Of a DNA stretch of 64,000 bases, positions 56,307 through 64,000 are shown piece after piece. A model generated the notes under the pieces. It searched no databases. It was not told the origin of the DNA and saw only the letters and a program-made list of their open reading frames with translations. The first letter of the stretch is position 1, and each line of letters opens with the position of its first letter. The position numbers and the translations under genes are program-made. The DNA lies in contig WPDH01000062.1 in the NCBI GenBank assembly GCA_019137255.1, forward strand, positions 186,001 through 250,000. The letters run 5' to 3'. The DNA is from Corinectria fuckeliana. Lineage: Eukaryota > Ascomycota > Sordariomycetes > Hypocreales > Nectriaceae.

Positions 56307-58869
56307 ATGCCTCAGCCACTTGCCTCGAAAGAGGCGGCCCTCTTTCGCGCCGTCATCCGCAGCTACGAGGACAAGCAATACAAGAGGGGACTCAAGTCCG
56401 CAGAGCTTATTCTGAAGAAGAACCCCAAGCATGGAGACACCACTGCTATGAAGGCCCTCATTTTAAACTCTCAGGGGAAGACTGAGGAGGCCTTTGCTCT
56501 TGGCAAGGAGGCTCTGACGATGGACATGAAGTCGCACATCTGCTGGCACGTGTATGGCTTGCTGTACCGGGCGAACAAGAACTTTGAGGAGGCAATCAAG
56601 GCATACAAATTTGCTCTGCGACTCGATCCTGAATCGGCACAGATACAACGTGACCTGGCTATTTTGCAGGTCCAAATGCGTGACTACCAAGGGTATATCC
56701 AGAGCCGGACGGCCATGCTCCAGGCACGGCCACAGCTGCGTCAAAGCTGGACTGCCCTTGCCATTGCTCACCACATTTCTGGCAACCCACAAGAGGCTGA
56801 GAACGTCCTGACAACTTACGAGGGCACGCTCAAGGGCACGCCCGCGCGCGGCGACTTTGAGCACTCCGAAGCCATCATGTACAAGAACTCGCTCATTGCG
56901 GAGCAGGGAGACTACGAGCGGGCACTGGACCATCTGAACTCTGCGGCCAAGCACAACCTTGACCGGTTGGCCGTAATGGAAGCCCGGGCCGAGTATCTCA
57001 CCAAACTGAAGCGAAACGAGGAAGCAGCCACGGCATACCGGGCACTGCTCGACCGAAACTCGGAACGCGCCTCATACTACGACAAGCTTCTCGAGGTTCT
57101 TGACGTCTCTGAGGGAGACGTCAAGGCTCGAAAAGCTATCTACGACGAGTATGCGGAGAAATACCCCCGATGCGATGCTGCGAAACGATTGCCCTTAGAC
57201 TTCCTAACAGGTCAGCTGGTGCGCCTTTTCAAACCTCTTCATCAGGGAATCTAACCTACTCATAGGCGACGAGTTCGAGGAAGCTGCCGAATCATACCTG
57301 ACATTGATGCTCAATAAGGGCGTTCCCTCGACATTCGCCAACCTGAAGCATCTCTACTCGGACTCGTCCAAGAAGGACATCCTAGCTGACCTAGCCGAGG
57401 AATACCTGGATTCTCAAGATGCCGATGCCGAAAGCAAAGACAAGGGAGAGGCTGCGGCGCTTTACTACCTCGCACAGCACCACAACTACTTTTTGAGCCG
57501 GGACTTGGCCAAGGCGACAGAATACATCGACAAGGCCATCGAGAAGGACCCTAAGAGCGTCGACTTCCACATGACCAAGGCTCGGATTCTGAAGCATGGG
57601 GGAAACCTGCAACAGGCTTCCGAGATGATGGACCGTGCCCGAAAACTGGATCTCAGGGACCGATATATCAACACCAAGGCCGCCAAGTACCAGCTTCGCA
57701 ACGATGAGAACGATAAGGCATTGAAGACAGTGGGCCTCTTCACCCGTGCGGATACGGTCGGAGGGCCTTTCGCGGATCTTTTGGATATGCAGTGCATTTG
57801 GTATCTGACTGAGGATGGTGAATCATATGCGCGGCAGGGCAACGTCGGTCTTGCCCTCAAGCGATTCCAGGCCGTGTCTACCATCTTTGATGTTTGGTTT
57901 GAGGATCAGTTTGATTTCCACAGTTTCTCTTTGCGGAAGGGACAGGTTCGAGCCTACGTCGACATGATCCGCTGGGAAGACCATGTTCGTGACCACCCCT
58001 TCTACTCGCGAGCTGCCCTCGATGCCATTGATATCTACCTGAAGCTGGCGGACAAACCTTCGGCGAATGGAGTCAACGGAGCGAACGGTGATAACGCCGA
58101 GGATGCTTTGGCCCAGAAGAAGGCAGCTAAGAAGGCTAAGAAGGAGCTGCAGCGTCTGGAACGGGAGGCCCTTGAGAAGCAGGCTAAGCAGGATCCTAAC
58201 AAGGCTAGCAAGGATGGTGAAGTGAAGAAGACGGACGAGGACCCTCTGGGCTTGAAGTTGGCTGAAACGAGCGACCCGCTTGGGGAGGCAATGAAGTTTC
58301 TCAATCACCTTCTCCAATTCAGCCCCAAGAACATCGAAGCCCAGCTCGCTGGCTTCGACGTATACATGCGCCGCAGTAAGTCGAACATCATACCTAGTCG
58401 AGTAACCGGCTAACTTCTACGTATAGAGAAGTACGTTCTTGCGCTCCGCTGCCTCACAGCGGCTTTGGCTCTCGATGCCAACTCACCCAAGGTGCATGAG
58501 AAATCCGTGGCATTCAGGCAACTGCTGGACACGGCATGCGACATTTCGCCCAAGGTTTTGGAGGTGTTGAAGACCGAGTTCAAGACTATCGAACCGTCAA
58601 CAGATCTCGCAAAGTACAATGATGAGTTCCAGGCAGCCAATAAGGACAGCGCTCGTCATGTAGTTTCTGCCATCAAGACGAAGAAGGTATTGGGCCAGGA
58701 TAAGGCTCAGAGCGAGGAATCCCTTGTGAAGGTGCTTGAGATTCCTGGAATCGATTTCACTGACGCCATTGAGGCGTTGGAGACGCTGAAGAGCTGGAAG
58801 TCTTCCCAAGTGGAGACGTTCAAGAAGGCCGCCCAGGAAAAGTGGCCGGGAGTCACGAGGCTTGAGTGA
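56307..58869 (+). CDS. naa15: Naa15 (Nat1), TPR auxiliary subunit of N-terminal acetyltransferase NatA
   Basis: Exons 56307-57210, 57266-58375 and 58427-58869 give 818 aa, near the usual length. Both introns are short (55 and 51 bp) with CTAAC branch sites and phase-1 joins. The N-terminus LASKEAALFRAVIRSYEDKQYKRGLK is the family hallmark. The protein is then TPR-type helices almost throughout (e.g. MKALILNSQGKTEEAF, WHVYGLLYRANKNFEEAI). A Lys/Ala/Glu-rich charged helix lies at about 560-600. It scaffolds the catalytic subunit Naa10 at the ribosome, where NatA acetylates nascent Ser/Ala/Thr/Gly N-termini. A further helical block forms the C-terminus (about 675-818). Confidence 0.95.
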
Positions 58870-60041
58870 AAAACTGCCACAATGGAGCAGGTATATCGAT
58901 AGGGATGGCAGATAAATAGAAAAACAATGTAGCACATGTCTATTTAGATGATGTTGAGGCTGTATACGGACGACCAGAGCATGCAGTGCGGTGTGGGTTC
59001 TAGACGGGGTAGCAGACTGGCGCATGAAATTCCTTGAGGGGTACTATTCGGAGTTTTGGGGCGCTTGAAAAAGTCGAACTCTCTTTAGAACAAAGGTACA
59101 TGATGTCAACTGGAGAGACAGTTATCTAGACTATGTGGTCAAGTGAGGTGTGGCTGAATGCGGGAATGGGTGATGCGCTAAATACCGCCAACTGGATGTA
59201 TTGATTGATACACTAATTTGAGACGAGCTATGGTGGCTTGAACGAAAGAGAAGGTTAATGTGCTTATCTAACAAGCTTCTTAGACGCTTGGAAGGTGATG
59301 TTGATATCTTAGATACTGAAGTGAAGTGAATATAGATAAAAACGTATGCAGGTTCGGTCAAGACTCCTAAATTAGATGCAATTAGGCATGTCAGAATTCG
59401 TGATTGACAGCTGACAAGGCTGTTGGCAGCCCTGCACACATGGTCAGACTGCCCTAACTGCCCTAACTAGTTGGCTGCTAACCCACCTAAAAGTGCTCTG
59501 TTTATCCATATTTAGGGGATGGACCCAATCTCGGATCTCGCGGCCCGCGCACAGTCTAACTTGGCTCCGGAGTACGGTAGACTACGTACCCTGCCCACCC
59601 TGCTTGCTGCACCTGAAGTCTTGCTGCACCTGAAGTTGGAGTGGTCCCACGCATGAACAACAACCCCCCGGTCGCCGAGCGTCGTCAAGGTAAACCGGAC
59701 TAAACTTCAATCCTATCTTCCTCTTCCTCTTCCTCTTCCTCTCTTTCTCCCTTTAGTGATTTGTTTCATGCTCTATTATAGAGCAACCTGCGTCTTCGCT
59801 TCTGACTGCCAGGGCCGCTCGTTCCGCTGGTGTCACACACGCGCCTCAAACCCCGACGGAGACTGGACCTTCGCGCTTGGCTTCTGAGCTTACCTCAGAT
59901 TCAGACCCTAGCTAGTCTAGGTAGTCCGTACAAGCTCCGAGCTCCTGAGTCTACGGCAGCTACCTAACCCACTTCCCCGGGACCGCGACGACCCTCCGGC
60001 CCTTTGCGACTTTTGCCTTGCTCATTTCACCTAGAGCTGCA
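58870..60041. other. Intergenic between naa15 and the lipid kinase
   Basis: 1.2 kb. It contains a (TCTTCC) microsatellite at about 59716-59750, probably within the promoter or leader of the kinase gene. No gene. Confidence 0.5.
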
Positions 60042-61731
60042 ATGGCAAGCGACTCGACCATGGACGACGGGGTCGGCATGCGACTGAAGCTTGACGGCAG
60101 GAAGACGCTCACTATCGGCACTGATGTGCTCTTGCTGAATGGTACGGAAGCCCCGGAGACTGCGATGTCAGGGGTGGAAACAGTTTCTAACAATTATGAG
60201 CAGACCCCGTTGCGCAGAAATCTGATCGAAACTCCTGTGGACCCTTGGCTTCTGGTAAGATTTGTTCGAGTCCTGAGGCGAAGGGCTCTGGCTCACCATT
60301 TCTAGGAGCCCCGAAACAGTCTATCCCTCTTTATAACGTCCTTTGGGCCGAGGTCTCCAACAACCGCGTCACTATCGACTTTGCCCTGCATGCTTCTAAG
60401 GCGATTATTAAGCCTAGCCAGTGGTGCTTCACTCTTGCGCCCGCAGAGGAGAGCCCCTCCGCTGAACCCTCCGCTGAGAGTTTCATCTCTGTTCTTCTGG
60501 CTCGAGCTTACGGCGAAGCGCTACCTCGCAAGCGCGCCTATGTTCTGATCAACCCAAACTCCGGCCCGGGCGGTGCCGTGCGCCTCTGGAAAACCGAGGT
60601 GAAGCCCCTCCTTGACGCGGCTAGGATGGAGCTCGACGTGGTGACGCTCACTCGGGGCGGCGAGGCAACCGACCTGGCTGAGAAGGTTGATTTGACCAAG
60701 TACGACACTATTATGGCATGCTCGGGAGATGGAACCCCGTATGAAATCTTCAACGGGCTCGGAAAACGTCAGGACGCTGGCCATGCTCTCGCCTCAATGT
60801 CGGTCAGTCACATCCCTTGTGGTTCCGGCAACGCCTTCTCGTGCAACCTATACGGCTCTCATCGCGCTTCATTTGCCGCCCTGGCTATCATCAAGGGTAT
60901 CGTGACCCCGATGGACCTCGTGTCGGTCACTCAAGGCAACGATCGCAAACTATCTTTTCTCTCCCAGACGCTTGGAATCATTGCTGAGAGCGATCTGGCT
61001 ACGGAGCACCTTCGATGGATGGGAAGCACGCGGTTCGATTACGGAGTGCTGACTCGCTTGTTCAAGCGAACGTGCTATCCCTGTGACTTGGCAGTGAAGG
61101 TTGAGATCGAGGAGAAGTCCGATGTCAAAGCTCACTACAAATATCATGCCAGCAGCACGAGCCTCGCTAAGCTAGCCAGCGACACCGACGTTGCCCCAGC
61201 TAAAGACCATGGTCTGCCAAAACTTAAGTATGGAACAGCCCAGGACCCGCTGCCTGAGGGATGGGAGCTTGTTTCTTATGACAAGATTGGTACCTTTTAT
61301 GCAGGCAACGTACGTGTTCCCTAGGTTTCTTCTCTTTGCACAAGACTGACTGTTCCTGACAGATGGCATACATGTCCCCTGATGCAAACTTCTTCTCAGC
61401 CTCGCTGATCTCTGACGGTTGCATGGATCTTGTCACTATTGATGGCGATTTGCCTCCGCTTACTGCTCTTAAGGTCTTCCTGGGCGTCGAGGCGGGAAAA
61501 TTCTTTGATAACCCACATGTAACTTACAAGAAGATTACCGCATACCGTATCATCCCCCGAGACCAGAAAGACGGCTACATTAGCATCGACGGAGAGAAGC
61601 TATCGTTTGGGCCGTTCCAGGCGGAGATCCACCAGGGGCTAGGCCGAGTCATCTCCAAGGCTGGAAAGTACGAGGCCGAAGGGCCCGCCAATTGGGACAA
61701 GATGAAGGTAGCGGATCGGATTCGCGCCTAA
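60042..61731 (+). CDS. Sphingoid long-chain-base kinase (Lcb4/5-like; DAGK catalytic domain)
   Basis: Exons 60042-60141, 60204-60254, 60306-61309 and 61363-61731 give 507 aa. Introns 1-3 are 62, 51 and 53 bp. Intron 1 carries a clear CTAAC branch, and its removal gives the family-like NDPVAQKSDRNS join and avoids the shifted frame of the unspliced read. Catalytic motifs are LINPNSGPGGA (about 132-142), CSGDGTPYEIFNGLGKR (SGDGT about 190-194), and IPCGSGNAFSCNLYG. It phosphorylates sphingoid bases to long-chain-base 1-phosphates at ER/endosomal membranes; a related ceramide or diacylglycerol kinase role cannot be excluded from sequence alone. Confidence 0.9.
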
Positions 61732-61978
61732 GGCTGTTGCGGCGAGGCCTTGAGCAGTGCGGCGCGTGGCATAGTCTTGAGGATTTGGGGTTGAAGATGA
61801 AGCGAATGGGGGGCGCGGAAGCAGTTGGAGATGATGATACCCCGTGAAAAGACAAGTGGTGGGTGCGTGGATTTCGCTGTAATAATAACCGAGCCTTGAA
61901 ACAGTCTCTCCGTCGCCCTAAGGTTGATAAAAAATGATGACCGTAATACGTACTATGGTATCAGGCATAAGTAGGGGC

Positions 61979-62314
61979 CAGTCTCCACTGTAAGCGAGAC
62001 CCGCTTTTATGTCAATTCACAGTGCTAGTCTACTATAAATAGGGCTCTTATAGGTTACTTCTTTTACAGGTGTTTTCTTTTCTTAACATTATTCGCTTAA
62101 TTTTAGCTAATTAAAATGTTAAATCTCTTTAAGCGCTTAATTAATAGAATTTTAGCTAATAAAATAATATAAAGTAATAGCTAGATAAGTTAGTTACTAT
62201 ATAAGTTTAAGCTAATTAGAGACTAGCTGTATTAATACTTTTAATAATAGTATAAATTCTAATTTATTATTATAAAAAAAACTAAAAAGCAGGTCTCACT
62301 TAAAGTGGAAACTA
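61979..62314. mobile_element. MITE-like element with ~32-bp inverted ends
   Basis: The left end at about 61978-62008 (AGTCTCCACTGTAAGCGAGA) and the right end at about 62286-62316 are inverted copies over ~31 bp. They differ at about five places, four of them C-to-T in the right copy, which is the RIP direction. The body is ~275 bp, AT-rich and has no open frame. I could not identify a target duplication, so the exact boundaries and the parent superfamily are open. Confidence 0.6.
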
Positions 62315-62790
62315 GCTTTTACTTATATATAATACTATAGTACTAGTTTAGTTATATCTAACTAAGAGTATTACCTACTTATAGTAAGTGTGTAAAAGTT
62401 CTAATAATATGCTTATTTTATACTAAAAGAGTCAGCTTTTAAATAGTAATAAAATAATCTATATAAATAATAATAGATTTTTTAAAGTACTAATATTTAA
62501 GTTAGATTTAAATCTATTAAATAGCTTATTTAGAATTTAAAGTATATTTATATAAATTTAATTATTAATTTATAAAATACTATTTTTCTAGTTACTTATT
62601 TTATTTTTACTACTAAGAATAAAATAAAAATAAAATAAAATAAATAAAGTATTTAATTAAAAGAAAAATATAGTAATAATATTTAGCTAAATTAGTATAT
62701 AACTTAATTTTAAGGTATTTTATATTAGGTGTTATATCTTTAATAAGTCAAATTAAAATATAGTAATAAAATAAGTACTACAAGTGGGCC
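62315..62790. repeat. AT-rich RIP-like island
   Basis: This is almost purely A/T, right of the MITE-like element, with an A/T-only hairpin-like stretch near 62600-62645. No gene. It ends abruptly at about 62780, where normal GC content resumes. Confidence 0.65.
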
Positions 62791-63108
62791 TTTTTAAGTT
62801 GTCGGAACTTTTGCACACAACTGTAGCTGAACGGCAGCTTGCATGGCAAGTTCCAAGTCAAGAAGTGGCCCAGATAAACTGCCAAGTTAAAAGGGGAGCT
62901 GGCGGGGCACACACCCCACCCACCACTGGCGCTGTGGCTTAAGTTTGTTACCCCACCACGACAACCTCCCTCGTCAACCCCCAACATCCATTCCTATCCC
63001 ACATTCGCTATACAGCAACAGTCGCAAGGACCGCGAGAGCCGATATAGCTTCGACAATCTCCTAGACGAGCTCGATTTGGCTGCCCCTAGGGCATGTGAT
63101 CATTGAAT
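62791..63108. other. Intergenic: promoter side of the last gene
   Basis: GC-normal spacer immediately right of the AT island; its last part is the leader of the following gene. Confidence 0.4.
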
Positions 63109-64000
63109 ATGTCTGGCAAAGGTGGCAGAACCTCGTCGGGGCCTTGGGGGAGGCTCAAGCCTGTCGAACAGGATCCGTTGCAGAGTATGGGCCACCCATC
63201 CAAGGGCGACAGAAAGTACGCAAGCAACGCCTACAAGTGTTTTGAAAGGGCTCGGCTGACAATGGAGGTTAGGTTACTTAACTTCAAGACCCAAGAAAAA
63301 TACTACACTAAAATCATGGAGCGATACATGACCTTCTGCTCCGATGCGGGTGAGCGCGACGAGCTGATCCGGAGGTTCTCGTCGCTCGAGCTCAGCGGAC
63401 CCAGCCCATTCCCAACCAAGTCGTCAAGTTCGTCGCGAGAGCCATCGACGGCAGCGCTCCAGAGCCCCGATAACACAAGGGCGCTATCGGATGTGATGAT
63501 GGCACTACGGAAGCTTAGAGAGGGCATCGTGGCCTCGAAGCGCGCCGACGACTTCGCTATCCAGGCATACCTCTTTTGCATCCGCCTCTCCGTCTTGACC
63601 AAACAGCCGGAATCGTACCACCCGGCGATTCTGCACCTGCTCCGACACATCTTCCCTCTCCATCCTCTGACGTCCATCGAAGTACAGGAAGTCGTGGGCT
63701 ATCTGGTATTGGACACGGCGTGTCGGCGCAGGGAGCTGACGGAGGCCTACTCCATCAGAAACGACTTCCAGGTCAAGGACAGCAAGCTGGATGCAGTGCT
63801 GAAGGCGCTTGCGCACGACAATTATATCCTGTTCCAGCGGACAAAGCACACCATAGACCGGCACCGCGCCAAACTCATGTCGTGGGCGGACGACGACATC
63901 CGGCTACATACACTCAAGTGCTTCGGCCGGTCGTATCTGGGCGTGGACCTGGGCTTTTTGGAGATGGCTACGGATACCATGTGGAAGGACTTGACGGAAA
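63109..64000 (+). CDS. PCI-like (CSN8/PSMD8/eIF3k-type) helical protein, 3' end outside window
   Basis: The frame is open from the ATG at 63109 to the window end (297 codons) with good codon bias. The sequence is mostly helical. It starts with a Gly/Ser-rich segment; a helix-rich region follows from about residue 40 (YKCFERARLTMEV...KIMERYMTFCSDAGERDELIRRF). After a serine-rich loop it continues with LYFCIRLSVL-like helices and KHTIDRHRAKLMSWADDDIRLHTLKCFGRSYL. The last part resembles the winged-helix end of CSN8/PSMD8/eIF3k and SAC3-type proteins, but the family call is only moderate. It may be interrupted by introns beyond the window. Confidence 0.6.
   Translation, partial: MSGKGGRTSSGPWGRLKPVEQDPLQSMGHPSKGDRKYASNAYKCFERARLTMEVRLLNFKTQEKYYTKIMERYMTFCSDAGERDELIRRFSSLELSGPSPFPTKSSSSSREPSTAALQSPDNTRALSDVMMALRKLREGIVASKRADDFAIQAYLFCIRLSVLTKQPESYHPAILHLLRHIFPLHPLTSIEVQEVVGYLVLDTACRRRELTEAYSIRNDFQVKDSKLDAVLKALAHDNYILFQRTKHTIDRHRAKLMSWADDDIRLHTLKCFGRSYLGVDLGFLEMATDTMWKDLTE

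Overview
This window is nuclear DNA of a filamentous ascomycete (Pezizomycotina; a Sordariomycete-like genome is likely, but I cannot name the species). The evidence is GC-rich genes with very short GT...CTAAC...AG introns, intron-containing tRNAs, Fot1/pogo-type DNA transposons, and sharply bounded AT-rich blocks full of TAA/TAG and almost free of CpA/TpG. That last pattern is the signature of repeat-induced point mutation (RIP).

Layout. Positions 1-9637 are a RIP-destroyed repeat block: a Ty3/gypsy chromovirus-type pol remnant (about 1-3850), unclassified AT-rich sequence (about 3850-7780), and a Fot1/pogo element with intact inverted ends and a TA target (7791-9637). Positions 10166-23552 hold a compact set of housekeeping genes: an M28/PSMA-like peptidase, Dap1, a tRNA-Ala, a NADAR-domain protein, Tim44 divergent from mitoribosomal uS11m, a PPPDE/DeSI isopeptidase and the Ola1 ATPase. 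A second RIP-degraded pogo element lies at 24384-26232. After it come a Vrl1-like VPS9-ankyrin-PX/BAR protein (26945-30991), a 3.5 kb gene-free stretch, an unrecognised conserved-looking protein (34480-36269), an amino-acid permease, a PARG-like macrodomain protein, a Bcs1-type AAA ATPase, a tRNA-Ile, class II fructose-bisphosphate aldolase, an oxysterol-binding protein, a small AT-rich relic (about 50520-50745), an ankyrin-repeat protein, Mix23/Cid2, the NatA subunit Naa15, a sphingoid-base/DAG-type lipid kinase, a MITE-like element plus an AT island (61979-62790), and the 5' part of a helical PCI-like protein that runs off the window.

How the genes relate. There are no operons; neighbours are grouped loosely. 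Mitochondrial functions recur (Tim44 and uS11m share a 259 bp divergent promoter; Bcs1 and Mix23 are elsewhere). Endosome, lipid and membrane functions also recur (Vrl1-like GEF, OSBP, lipid kinase, Dap1, permease, PSMA-like protein with a PPxY motif). I see no secondary-metabolite cluster, CRISPR array, rRNA or obvious defence island. The least explained items are the 576-aa protein at 34480-36269, the large gene-free stretch before it, a PIP-box-like N-terminus on the PARG-like protein, and the transposon ends described in the findings. All gene models are splice predictions made by eye, checked for frame continuity at every junction.
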